Source of the DNA: Gordonia sp. UBA7599
GTDB lineage: Bacteria > Actinomycetota > Actinomycetes > Mycobacteriales > Mycobacteriaceae
Length of the DNA: 49,329 nucleotides
Assembly: GCA_002477755.1 (NCBI GenBank)
Contig: DLKD01000032.1
Coordinates: 1-49,329 of the forward strand
Direction of reading: 5' to 3'
Of the stretch, positions 15,512 to 23,975 are shown piece by piece. A program made the position numbers and the translations under genes. The stretch's first letter is position 1, and every line of letters begins with the position of its first letter. The notes beneath the pieces are model-generated. The model did no database searches. It was not told where the DNA came from and saw nothing but the letters and a program-made list of their open reading frames with translations.

Positions 15512-16291
15512 ATGACGGTCTTCGAGTTGCCCGGCGCGGCATTGTCTGTCGAGCTGAGCGACGAGGGCGGGCACCCGGTCGTCCAACTGCACGGCCTCAC
15601 GTCCAGCCGGGCGCGCGACCGCGTGCTCGACCTAGACCTCGGCCGCGGCCTGTCGGGCACGCGGCTGCTGCGCTATGACGCACGCGGTCACGGCCGCTCA
15701 ACGGGCAGCCGCAATGCCGACGACTACCTGTGGCCCAACCTGGCCGGTGACCTGTTGACCCTGCTGGACGGGTTCTTCCCCGGCGAGCGCGTGTACGGCG
15801 TCGGCACGTCGATGGGTTCGGGCACCCTCATGCACGCGGCCATCAAAGACCCAGATCGTTTCGCCGGACTGACACTACTGCTGCCACCGACCGCGTGGGA
15901 GACCCGTGTCGCGCAGGCGCAGCAGTACCTCGCCAATGCCGCACTCATCGAAGAGCAGGGTGAGAGCCCCTTCCTCGCGGCCGGTCGCGACGCCCCGCAG
16001 CCACCCGCGGCCGTCGGCCATCCCGAGACGCTGCCCGAGGTCGCCGAGGCCCTCCTGCCGTCGGTGTACCGCGGTGCCGCCGGCAGCGACCTCCCCGACC
16101 CCGCCGACCTGGCCCGCATCGACATTCCGGTCCGCATCCTCGCCTGGGTCGACGACCCGTCGCACCCGATGTCGACGGCCACGACCCTGGCCGACGTGTT
16201 CGGACAGTCCACGCTCACCGTGGCCGAGAGCCCCCGCGACGTCCGCCGCTGGCCTGGTCTACTCCTCTACGACGTCAGCCGGTTGAACTGA
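15512..16291 (+). CDS. Alpha/beta hydrolase
   Basis: A 259-residue alpha/beta-fold hydrolase. VVQLHGLTSSR holds the oxyanion-hole HG, and GVGTSMGSG the nucleophile Ser100. Asp154-157-type acid and a His-containing DDPSHPMS segment (around 212-219) fill the other positions, so the triad is probably intact. AGAGGAAC before the ATG at 15512 is the ribosome site. No signal peptide, so it is cytoplasmic. Esterase, peroxidase or C-C hydrolase activities are all possible; I do not assign one. A 125-base gap separates it from the tau operon. Confidence 0.72.
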   Translation: MTVFELPGAALSVELSDEGGHPVVQLHGLTSSRARDRVLDLDLGRGLSGTRLLRYDARGHGRSTGSRNADDYLWPNLAGDLLTLLDGFFPGERVYGVGTSMGSGTLMHAAIKDPDRFAGLTLLLPPTAWETRVAQAQQYLANAALIEEQGESPFLAAGRDAPQPPAAVGHPETLPEVAEALLPSVYRGAAGSDLPDPADLARIDIPVRILAWVDDPSHPMSTATTLADVFGQSTLTVAESPRDVRRWPGLLLYDVSRLN

Positions 16292-16404
16292 CAACTGGAC
16301 TGAAACGGGCATCGGCCCAGAGCGGGCCATACCCGATATGGCCGCGGGTCCGGAGGGTTTCGCTCAGCGAGATTGCGGCATAGGGAATTGCCCGCCGGAT
16401 CGGC

Positions 16405-16410
16405 GATTAT
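16405..16410 (+). promoter_or_regulatory. Probable -10 of leaderless tau promoter
   Basis: GATTAT ends 6 nt before the ATG at 16417 and no Shine-Dalgarno is seen. It departs from TANNNT at the first position. Confidence 0.35.
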
Positions 16411-16416
16411 CGTGCA

Positions 16417-17277
16417 ATGGCAGGCGAACCCCCGCTGTTGCGGGTCAAGAATGCGGTGATCGAGCCGCTACCCCACGCCGTTCGGGCGTGGCTGGTCCGA
16501 TTGGCCGCACTCATCGCGTTTCTTCTGGTGTGGTGGCTGATCACGGCGCTGCACCTCGTCGACGAGAAGTTCCTCCCGACACCGGCGGCGGTGTGGCGCG
16601 CAGCCGTGCGCGCGAGCACCTGGCACCAGGTCGCGCCGGGTGTGCCCCGCGAGGTACTCGGCGAACAGAACTACTTCCTGTGGGAGCACCTCGTCGCCAG
16701 CCTGCAGCGGATCGGCGCCGGCGTCGGTGCCGCGATCATCCTCGGACCGATCGTCGGCTTCCTCATGGGCACGTCCAAGACGTTCGGCACGATCGTCGAG
16801 CCTTACATCAACTTCCTGCGCGCACTTCCGCCGCTGGGCTACATCGGCCTGCTGATCGTCTGGTTCGGTATCGGCGACACCTCGAAGATCTGGCTGCTGT
16901 TCCTCGCCGCGTTCCCCGCGATCGCGATCTCGACTGCCGACGGCGTGCTCTCGGTCAAGCAGGACCAGATCAACGCGGCCCGCGCACTCGGCGCCAGCCG
17001 GTCCCAGACCGTGACTCGCGTGGTGCTCCCGGCGACCGCTCCGGAGGTCATCAACGGCATCCGGATCGCCGTCGGATTCGCGTGGACGACCGTCGTGGCC
17101 GCCGAGTTGAACAACGGCATCCCCGGCATCGGCGGGTTAGCGTACCTGTCGGGCCAGCAGCTCAACACCGCGCTGACGATCGCCTGCATCGTGGTCATCG
17201 GCATCACCGCCCTGGCGCTCGACGCGCTGATCAAGTGGATCGGCGTGCTCCTCGTGCCGTGGAAGGGAAAGGCATGA
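16417..17277 (+). CDS. tauC: Taurine/sulfonate ABC transporter permease
   Basis: A 286-residue inner-membrane permease of the TauC/SsuC type with about six membrane segments. The early FLPTPAAVWRA stretch and EAA loop INAARALGASRSQTVTRVVLPAT (about 187-209) are the hallmarks of this class. It begins the operon tauC-tauA-tauB and overlaps tauA by ATGA. The permease imports sulfonates together with the ATPase and binding lipoprotein. No Shine-Dalgarno is visible, and a GATTAT box 6 nt upstream suggests a leaderless transcript. Confidence 0.87.
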   Translation: MAGEPPLLRVKNAVIEPLPHAVRAWLVRLAALIAFLLVWWLITALHLVDEKFLPTPAAVWRAAVRASTWHQVAPGVPREVLGEQNYFLWEHLVASLQRIGAGVGAAIILGPIVGFLMGTSKTFGTIVEPYINFLRALPPLGYIGLLIVWFGIGDTSKIWLLFLAAFPAIAISTADGVLSVKQDQINAARALGASRSQTVTRVVLPATAPEVINGIRIAVGFAWTTVVAAELNNGIPGIGGLAYLSGQQLNTALTIACIVVIGITALALDALIKWIGVLLVPWKGKA

Positions 17278-18386
17278 CCACCACCCCACACACCAACAGC
17301 CCGCGCACCAGCAGCCTGCGCACCGTCGCACGGCGCACCGCCGTCGTCTCCGCTGCGGCCCTGCTCGTCGTCGGCCTCGGTGGTTGCGTGAAATCGGGCC
17401 GCCCCGAGCAGTCGCGGGCCATCGGCGGCGCCGTCGCATGCCCCGTGGCCCCCGACCCGTCGGTCACCGGCACCATCCGCATCGCGTGGCAGGAGATCCC
17501 CAACGGCGACCTCATCGTCAAGGACGCCGGTCTCCTCGAGACGTGCCTGCCGAAGGCAAAGCTGGTGTGGAGCAAGTTCTCCTCCGGCGGTGACGTGATC
17601 CAGGCTTTCGGTGCGAACTCGCTGGACCTCGGGCTCCTGGGCAGCGCGCCGGCCTCAAAGGCACTGTCCCTGCCGCTGGACATCCCGATGCGGGTGGTGT
17701 GGGTGCAGGACCAGATCGGGGCGGCGGAATCCCTGATCGCCCGCGAACCGTCCATCAAGACGATTGCCGACCTCAAGGGCAAGCGCATCGGCGTGCCCTT
17801 CGCATCGACCGCGCACTTCAGCCTCCTCACCGCCCTGGAGAAGGCAGGGATCGCCGGTCAGGCACAGGTCCTCAACCTCACCCCCGATGCGATCCGCGGA
17901 GCCTGGTTGGGCAAGCAGATCGACGCCGCCTACATCTGGGAACCGACATTGGCAGAGCTGCACACCGAGGGCGCGCACGTGCTGACTGACAGTGCCCGGG
18001 TCGGCGAGCAGGGGTCGCCGACCTACGACTTGAGCGGCGCCCGTGCCGATTTCGTCGCGCAGAATCCGCGCTTCTTCGCGGTCTGGGCCGCGGCACAGGA
18101 TTGGGCCGTCCGACTGCTCGCCAGCAAGCCCGACGAGGCCGCCCTGCACATCGCCGGACAGCTCGGCGTGCCGGTGGAGCAGGTGTTGACGCAGATCAAG
18201 GGTTACCAGTACTTCGACGCGGCGGCGCAGGCCGCTCCACGACTCCTCGGCGGACAGCTCGGTTCCGACCTGCGCAACACCGCACAGTTCCTGTTGTCGC
18301 AAGGGCAGGTCGATGCGGTTCGTCCCGTTGAGGCGTACATCGCCGCGTTGTATCCCGACGCGGCCCGATCGGTGGGTGCACGATGA
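17274..18386 (+). CDS. tauA: Taurine-type substrate-binding lipoprotein
   Basis: A 370-residue extracytoplasmic binding protein. Signal peptide with a lipobox VVGLGGC near residue 40, so it is lipid-anchored. Strong motif-by-motif correspondence with E. coli TauA: GLLGSAPASKALSL, VVWVQDQIGAAESLIA, LKGKRIGVPFASTAHFSLLTALEKAGI, IDAAYIWEPTLAEL and LTDSARVGEQGSPTYDL. The alignment points to taurine or a related sulfonate as ligand; alkanesulfonates cannot be excluded. The ATG at 17274 overlaps the permease stop codon; a longer upstream frame (16338) is an overlap artefact. It is followed by tauB with ATGA overlap. Confidence 0.9.
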   Translation: MTTTPHTNSPRTSSLRTVARRTAVVSAAALLVVGLGGCVKSGRPEQSRAIGGAVACPVAPDPSVTGTIRIAWQEIPNGDLIVKDAGLLETCLPKAKLVWSKFSSGGDVIQAFGANSLDLGLLGSAPASKALSLPLDIPMRVVWVQDQIGAAESLIAREPSIKTIADLKGKRIGVPFASTAHFSLLTALEKAGIAGQAQVLNLTPDAIRGAWLGKQIDAAYIWEPTLAELHTEGAHVLTDSARVGEQGSPTYDLSGARADFVAQNPRFFAVWAAAQDWAVRLLASKPDEAALHIAGQLGVPVEQVLTQIKGYQYFDAAAQAAPRLLGGQLGSDLRNTAQFLLSQGQVDAVRPVEAYIAALYPDAARSVGAR

Positions 18387-19204
18387 CTGAAATTGAAACG
18401 GTAGACACGGCACTGAGTACCGGCGGTGCTGAGAAGGTCGTGCTGACCGGTGCGTCCAAGACCTACGACACCGCATCGGGGCCGACGATCGCGCTGCAGG
18501 CCACCGATCTGACCATCGAGCCGGGCGAGTTCGTCTGCATCGTCGGACCGTCGGGCTGCGGTAAGACGACGCTGCTGCAGTTGCTCGCCGGATTCCTCGA
18601 GCCCACCGACGGCACCGTCGAGGTCGGCGGGAAGATCGTGCGCGGTCCGGCCGTCGACCGCGGCGTGGTGTTCCAGGCGCCGACGCTCTACCCGTGGCTA
18701 TCGGTGCGCGGCAACGTGGAGTTCGGACCGTCGGTGCGCCGCGTCCCCAAGGCGCAGCGACGCAAACAGTCCACGGCGATGCTCGAGAAGGTCGGTCTGG
18801 GCGACTTCGGCGACAAGCGACCCTATGAGCTGTCCGGCGGCATGCAGCAGCGCGCCCAGATCGCCCGGGTCCTCATCAACGATCCGGCGATCATCCTGAT
18901 GGACGAGCCCTACGGCGCGCTGGACCAATTGACGCGCGAACGCCTCCAGGTGGACCTGTTGAAGATCTGGCGACAGGCGCGCAAGACGATCGTGTTCATC
19001 ACCCACTCGGTCGAGGAGGCCACGTTCCTCGCAACGCGTGTGCTGGTCATGAGTGCCCGCCCCGGTCGTGTCATCCTCGACCGCCGCGTCGAGCTACCCG
19101 GCGACACCCCCGACGGGGTGCGCGACCCGTCAGTCCTGGGCACGCCGGAGTTCGCCGCCCTCAAGGCTGAGCTGTCGAAGGCGATCTACGACGCGCACGG
19201 CTGA
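18383..19204 (+). CDS. tauB: Taurine/sulfonate ABC transporter ATPase
   Basis: A 273-residue nucleotide-binding subunit. Walker A at GPSGCGKTT (about 55-63), Q-loop at FQAPTLYPW, signature LSGGMQQRAQIAR (about 150-162), Walker B IILMDEPYGALD and the switch His in FITHSVEEA. All catalytic elements are present. It acts on the cytoplasmic face of TauC. It ends 9 bases before the convergent permease gene, leaving no room for a separate terminator. Confidence 0.9.
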   Translation: MTEIETVDTALSTGGAEKVVLTGASKTYDTASGPTIALQATDLTIEPGEFVCIVGPSGCGKTTLLQLLAGFLEPTDGTVEVGGKIVRGPAVDRGVVFQAPTLYPWLSVRGNVEFGPSVRRVPKAQRRKQSTAMLEKVGLGDFGDKRPYELSGGMQQRAQIARVLINDPAIILMDEPYGALDQLTRERLQVDLLKIWRQARKTIVFITHSVEEATFLATRVLVMSARPGRVILDRRVELPGDTPDGVRDPSVLGTPEFAALKAELSKAIYDAHG

Positions 19205-19213
19205 TCGTCGAGC

Positions 19214-20512
19214 TCACTGGGCCGCGACGCGCAGGCGTCGGCCCGTCGCACGCCGATACGCGTACTCGAAGGCGAAGCTCGCGACGAGGACCAGCAGCAG
19301 AGTGGTCGCTGCGGCGGTCGACCCTTCGGTGACCGAGTAATAGAGCAGCAAGGCGAACAGTCCTGCGTTCAAGACGACCGAAGCGATCAGCAGCGGCGCT
19401 CGGGCACCGGTCTCGCGTCGAACCCGCAGGTGCCCGAAGCTGACGGCACCGTAGACGATGAGAAACGCCATACTGGCCATCTGCCCGACCGACGACAACG
19501 GGAACGCGACGACGAACAGACAGGTCAGCGCGGCGGCTGCCACCAGTCCCCAGGTGCCCGAACGCCATACTCCCCGCGCGAAGTCTGCGGGCATCTCGCC
19601 GGTCTTGGCCACGGTGTAGGCCAGGTTGGCGTTGCCGTAGAGGGTCGCGTTGACGCCCGAGGCCGTCGCAAGCAGTGCCGCGACCCCGATGATGATGAAG
19701 CCGGCCTGTCCCGCGGCAGCGCGGCCCGCCTCGGAGAGTACGTGTCCGGCATTCGCTTCGACGATCGCCAGCGGCAACACCATGAGGATCATGATCGCCA
19801 CGACCACGTAGACGGTCACGACGATCCCCAGCGCGAGGTACATCGCGCGCGGCAGCTGCTTGCGCGGGTCCGCCATATTCCCCGCGGAGTTGGTGACCAC
19901 TCCGAAGCCCTCGTAGGTCACATACAGCAGGCCTGCCGCGATCAACATGCCGAGCAGGCCGTCGCCACCGGTGTCCTCGCTGAAGTTCGACGGCGTCGCC
20001 CGCAGTGCCGCGGCCACCACGAACCCGACGATGATGACCAGCTCGATCCCGACGACCACGAGCTCGGCCCGGCCCACCGCTTTGGCCCCGATGAAGTTCG
20101 CCCCCATCAGGAAAAGGACGAGGCCGACGCCGATCGCTTTGCCGACCCAAGCGCTGCCTTCGTGTCGAACAAGGTGCAGGACGTAGCCGGAGAACCCCGT
20201 CGCGTACAGCGCCATCGCGATGATCCAACCGAGGAATTGGAAGATGTTGAGCCCGCCCGCGACGAGACTGTCGCCGAAGCATCGGATGAGGAATTCGGCG
20301 GCGCCGCCGCGGCTCGGGTAGCGGGCGCCGAGTTTGGCGTAGGAGTAGACGCTGAACACCGACACCACGCCGCCGACGAGGAATGACGCCCAGATCCACA
20401 CGCCGGCGGTATGGGCTGCGAGACCGACCAGTGTGTAAAGCCCGGCGCCCATCATGCCGCCGACGCCGATCGCGGTCGCGGCCGCCACTCCGATGTCGCC
20501 CGTGCGTGCCAA
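19214..20512 (-). CDS. APC superfamily amino acid permease
   Basis: A 432-residue cation/amino-acid transporter of the APC superfamily with about 12 membrane segments. The first segment contains GVGGMMGAGLYTLVG, the Gly-rich unwound region typical of the superfamily, and GLLYVTYEGFGVVTNSAGNMADPRKQLPRAM marks the sixth-segment region. Substrate not predictable. The start is a TTG at 20512, chosen because AGGAGG lies 5 nt upstream, a strong site. It is divergent from the CHAT protease gene (59-base gap). Confidence 0.85.
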   Translation of the reverse strand: MARTGDIGVAAATAIGVGGMMGAGLYTLVGLAAHTAGVWIWASFLVGGVVSVFSVYSYAKLGARYPSRGGAAEFLIRCFGDSLVAGGLNIFQFLGWIIAMALYATGFSGYVLHLVRHEGSAWVGKAIGVGLVLFLMGANFIGAKAVGRAELVVVGIELVIIVGFVVAAALRATPSNFSEDTGGDGLLGMLIAAGLLYVTYEGFGVVTNSAGNMADPRKQLPRAMYLALGIVVTVYVVVAIMILMVLPLAIVEANAGHVLSEAGRAAAGQAGFIIIGVAALLATASGVNATLYGNANLAYTVAKTGEMPADFARGVWRSGTWGLVAAAALTCLFVVAFPLSSVGQMASMAFLIVYGAVSFGHLRVRRETGARAPLLIASVVLNAGLFALLLYYSVTEGSTAAATTLLLVLVASFAFEYAYRRATGRRLRVAAQ

Positions 20513-20571
20513 AGAGGCCCTCCTGAGGTCATGGGGAACGTTACCCGCGGCTACCTGGCAGACTGCCGACT

Positions 20572-21756
20572 ATGGCTACAACGCCGACGCTGCTGGTCAA
20601 GTACGCGCAAGCCGGCGACGGGTACCTCACGTGGCGATGGGTGGACAACGATGGGCCCCACGACTTCGCAGGTGTCGCGCGGATTGCCGCCGCCGATCTG
20701 GCGGTGGTCGCAGACGCGTTGGCCGACGCGGTCCCCGACCCGTTGTCGGGCGAGTCCATTGCCGACGGCGTCCAACGGGCGCTCTTGCGCGGCCCTCTGG
20801 CACACCCTGAATCCACTGCGCGCCTCACCCGCCAGCTGGGCGACATCCTGTTGCCTGACGAGCTGCTGGCGACACTGTGCGACGCCCCGACGCGCCCACT
20901 GGTCCGGATCCAGCCGAGCGCCTCGCTGACCCGGGTCCCGTGGGAGATGCTGCTTCTCGACGACCTTGCCGACATCGTCGGCTCGGCCCCGGCGACCGTG
21001 CGCGGGAGTCACCGTGACGACTCGGGCGCAATCGCGCCATCCGCCGGGCCACCCGAGGGCCCCGTCGTCGTCGTGGTGGACCCAGTGGTGCCCGGGCAGT
21101 CGGCGACATCGCCACTCGGCTCGGTGCTGGGCCGCCCGAGCAACGGCTCGCCATTGGCCGCACTCCTTTCCGGCTCGGCTGCGGTGCGTCCGGCCGTGGC
21201 CGAGTATCGCGATCTGGCCCGCCGCACCGACGTCGATCGCGACTGGCTGCGCCACCACCTCGACGGCGCCGCGCGACTCCTCTACGTCGGACATGTCACC
21301 GCGGCGTCGGTCGACGGGGAAAGCGTCGACGCGGCCCTGCACCTGTGCTGCACCGGCCCCTCCGGGGCAGCGCTGCCGCTACGGGCCGCCGACCTGCTGT
21401 CCGGCGGCTACCACTTCCCGCCGCGCACCGCGTTGATCGGCTGCAACTCCGGCGGCGACCTGCGCCACCCCGACGCGATGGGACTGTCCATGGCGGCGTT
21501 GACCATCGGCGCGAAACTCGTGACGGCGACGCGGTGGGCGGTACCCACCAATCGCGCACTGGCCGTCGCCGGCGAGCTGGGCAACCGCCAACCGCTGGAG
21601 GAGTTGATCCTCGCCGTCGACGAAGCACATCGCAGCACCGATCCGATCCCCACCTTGGGGCGCTGGCAACGCGAACGGCGCGCACGCTGGTACGCCGAGG
21701 GCCATGTGGCCGACAGCCCACTGCTCTGGGCGGCGCTCACCACCACCGTTGGCTGA
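20572..21756 (+). CDS. CHAT-domain protein (caspase-like cysteine protease)
   Basis: A 394-residue protein. The C-terminal two-thirds is a CHAT peptidase domain: VRIQPSASLTRVPWEML (about 111-127) is the family's entry motif (the lPWElL segment), LLYVGH contains the catalytic His241, and ALIGCNSGGD holds the catalytic Cys291 in the G-C-x-S-G context. LPLRAADLL lies between them as usual. The N-terminal 110 residues are a separate alpha/beta region without recognised repeats. So the His/Cys dyad is intact and a proteolytic role is plausible. CHAT proteins act in eukaryotic separase-like roles and in bacterial defence systems such as TPR-CHAT of type III CRISPR. No effector or CRISPR locus is in view. 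The substrate is unknown. Confidence 0.8.
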   Translation: MATTPTLLVKYAQAGDGYLTWRWVDNDGPHDFAGVARIAAADLAVVADALADAVPDPLSGESIADGVQRALLRGPLAHPESTARLTRQLGDILLPDELLATLCDAPTRPLVRIQPSASLTRVPWEMLLLDDLADIVGSAPATVRGSHRDDSGAIAPSAGPPEGPVVVVVDPVVPGQSATSPLGSVLGRPSNGSPLAALLSGSAAVRPAVAEYRDLARRTDVDRDWLRHHLDGAARLLYVGHVTAASVDGESVDAALHLCCTGPSGAALPLRAADLLSGGYHFPPRTALIGCNSGGDLRHPDAMGLSMAALTIGAKLVTATRWAVPTNRALAVAGELGNRQPLEELILAVDEAHRSTDPIPTLGRWQRERRARWYAEGHVADSPLLWAALTTTVG

Positions 21757-21848
21757 TGCGACTTGTGATCGGTAGACAGATGCCGCGCGTAGGTTCGCCT
21801 TCAGCAGCCCACAAGGGGCGGCTTCAGTCAGAACCACAGGAGCAAGTC

Positions 21849-22298
21849 ATGCGAAAGACCATCACCACCACCGTTGTCGCCGGCATCAGCGCTCTCGGCC
21901 TCATCGGCGCTTTGGGAGCGTGCTCGTCGGACAACGGCTCGAAGACGGGCGGCGAGGCAACTGTCACCGTCGACGGCAAGCCGTTGGACCTGGGGTCGCG
22001 GACCGTCGCCTGCACCACCCATGACGGCAAGGTCCTCATCGCCGTCGGCGACAACGGCGGGAACGCCGGCGTCGGCGCCACCGTGACCGAGGGCGACAAG
22101 CCGGAGGCACAGGCTGTGGGTCTGGGCAACGCCAACGGCCAGGCACTCGGATGGACCAAGGGTGTGCCCGGCGGGGAAGCCACCGCCACCAAGGACGGCA
22201 AGTCGTACACCATCACCGGCAAGGTGAGCGGTGTCGACATGGCCAATCCGACGGCGGTCTCGACCAAGTCCTTCGAGATGAAGGTCACCTGCCCCTGA
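21849..22298 (+). CDS. LpqH-type lipoprotein antigen
   Basis: A 149-residue exported lipoprotein resembling the mycobacterial 19-kDa antigen LpqH. Signal peptide with lipobox LGAC followed by SSDNGSKTGG linker, then a beta-rich domain beginning TVTVDGKPLDLGSRTVACTTHDGKVLIAVGD and ending FEMKVTCP. The two Cys (near 55 and 148) match the LpqH disulfide. RBS is AGGAG about 7 nt before the ATG at 21849. LpqH-like lipoproteins are found in the cell envelope; ligand and role not known from sequence. It lies between the CHAT gene and the TPR gene but I see no reason to link it to them. Confidence 0.85.
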   Translation: MRKTITTTVVAGISALGLIGALGACSSDNGSKTGGEATVTVDGKPLDLGSRTVACTTHDGKVLIAVGDNGGNAGVGATVTEGDKPEAQAVGLGNANGQALGWTKGVPGGEATATKDGKSYTITGKVSGVDMANPTAVSTKSFEMKVTCP

Positions 22299-22316
22299 CG
22301 CCTTGACCGTCGGTAC

Positions 22317-23921
22317 CTACCAGGTAGTCACCGGCGGTCGGTCGTCGACAAGTCCGTACCGTTGCTCGGCGACGTCGAATGCGTCGCCGAGCACGACGGT
22401 ATTCGCGTCCAGGAGCAGCCGCGGCGGCGCGGCCACCACCAACGTCGGGTACTCACCTGCATCGGGGCTGCGTCCGTCACCGGCCATGACCTCGACAAGA
22501 CCGTCGGACCACGCGGTCTCGCTCAGCACGGAATCCACTGAGGCGGACACCGCGGGCCGAGAGAAGGCAGCTGATGAAACGGCTGGGGTTGCACTGCGCA
22601 TTTCCACGAGTTGCGCGACGACACCGGTCTCACCCATTCGAGCGGCCAGGTCAAACGCCAAATTGAACGCCTCATCGCTGCGCTCGGCGCAGAAGTGCCG
22701 CCGCTGTACATGTTTGGAGGAGGCGAAGCCCACGTGAAGCAGGTACACCGCGGCGGCGAGCACCGTGTCGAGGGCTTCGCGCAGGACGCGCCCGTTATCC
22801 ACCGTCACGCGGGGGTGGGACTGGACGACGTAGCGCACGCGCGTCAGGTCGCACACCGCCGCCATGGCGAACCGGTGTTGGGCGAGCGACACCTCCGCCG
22901 CCTCGTCGACCAGCGCCACGGCATGGGCGTGCAACGCTTCCGCCTCCGCACCGTCCAGGGCGGCCAACGCACAATCCTGGGTGGCCCCGGACGCCTGGAT
23001 CAGTGCTGCCACGAGAGTCATCGGCGAGGCTGCTCCTCGCTCCTGTTCCACGACGGCGAGGAAATGCTCGCGCGCGGCGTCGGGATCGTGGGCGTGCAAC
23101 CCGATACCGAGCGCCTTCGCCGATTCGCTGCGGTGGTGCGGTTCCAGGAAGTCGGCGTGTGCTCGCGCCGTGGCTGCGTACTCGCCGAACAATTCCGCCG
23201 CTCGCTCGGCATCTTTGCGGCCCATGGCGATGTAGCCGCGGAGATGGGCAAGTGCGGCCTGCGACGACACGTCCTCGACGACTCCTTCGGCGCGGTCGGC
23301 GACGCGCTCCGCCTCGTCGTAGTCGCCGATCCGCGCATGCGACTGTGCGAGGTTCAGCAACGCCACCCCCAGCGACTCCGGACTGTGCGCGGCGCACTCG
23401 TCGACGGCTTCCCCGGCGAAGCGCAGCGCACGACCCCACTGCTCGCGCTCGACGGCGATCGCCGCCACCGAACACAGCGTCATCGCGCGATTCCGCTGCG
23501 CATCGGTCGTGTTCGACGCCAACTCGAGCGCAAACACCACCTCGGCGTCGGCGCCGTCGATGTCGTCCATCGCCTGCAACACCTGACAGCGGTTGAGGCG
23601 CAGCCCCCACTCCTGCTCGTCGAGCCGACGGTGATCGGCCTCCCCGACGTCGATATCCCGGGCCTGCGCGACCAGTCCCAGACAGCGGTCCAGATGGGCC
23701 AGTGCCGCCCCGACGTCGCCGGAGTTGAGGCTGAGCACGTGATCGATGTTGGCCACGCGCATCTGGGCATCGATCCGCGACCTCGGATCGGCCACGACGT
23801 CGGCGATGGTGCGGGCACGCGCCAACGTCGCCGTCCACTGCGGATCCCCGGACTGCAGTTGGACGGCCAGCTCCTCGATGAGCCCGCGGACCTCGATCGC
23901 GTCGTCGTCAAGGTGGACCAT
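22317..23921 (-). CDS. Alpha-solenoid TPR-like protein next to CHAT gene
   Basis: A 534-residue protein, almost entirely helical, with TPR-like units. Typical sequences are ALRFAGEAVDECAAHSPESLGVALLNLAQSHARIGDYDEAERVADRAEG (about 166-214), and repeats continue on both sides. The last 45 residues (PTLVVAAPPRLLLDANTVV...) are different and may be a beta-rich end. No catalytic motif is seen. It lies opposite the CHAT protease gene, facing the lipoprotein, and diverges from the operon at 23976. TACCGT ends 6 nt before the ATG at 23921, supporting this start over the longer upstream frame. The role could be to sense or recruit a partner for the CHAT protease. Confidence 0.7.
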   Translation of the reverse strand: MVHLDDDAIEVRGLIEELAVQLQSGDPQWTATLARARTIADVVADPRSRIDAQMRVANIDHVLSLNSGDVGAALAHLDRCLGLVAQARDIDVGEADHRRLDEQEWGLRLNRCQVLQAMDDIDGADAEVVFALELASNTTDAQRNRAMTLCSVAAIAVEREQWGRALRFAGEAVDECAAHSPESLGVALLNLAQSHARIGDYDEAERVADRAEGVVEDVSSQAALAHLRGYIAMGRKDAERAAELFGEYAATARAHADFLEPHHRSESAKALGIGLHAHDPDAAREHFLAVVEQERGAASPMTLVAALIQASGATQDCALAALDGAEAEALHAHAVALVDEAAEVSLAQHRFAMAAVCDLTRVRYVVQSHPRVTVDNGRVLREALDTVLAAAVYLLHVGFASSKHVQRRHFCAERSDEAFNLAFDLAARMGETGVVAQLVEMRSATPAVSSAAFSRPAVSASVDSVLSETAWSDGLVEVMAGDGRSPDAGEYPTLVVAAPPRLLLDANTVVLGDAFDVAEQRYGLVDDRPPVTTW

Positions 23922-23927
23922 GTCCCC

Positions 23928-23933
23928 ACGGTA
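23928..23933 (-). promoter_or_regulatory. -10 box of leaderless promoter (TPR gene)
   Basis: TACCGT on the minus strand ends 6 nt before the ATG at 23921. Confidence 0.45.
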
Positions 23934-23975
23934 GATTCTCCGACACAGTCCCGCACACGCCACCGAAGGACGCCG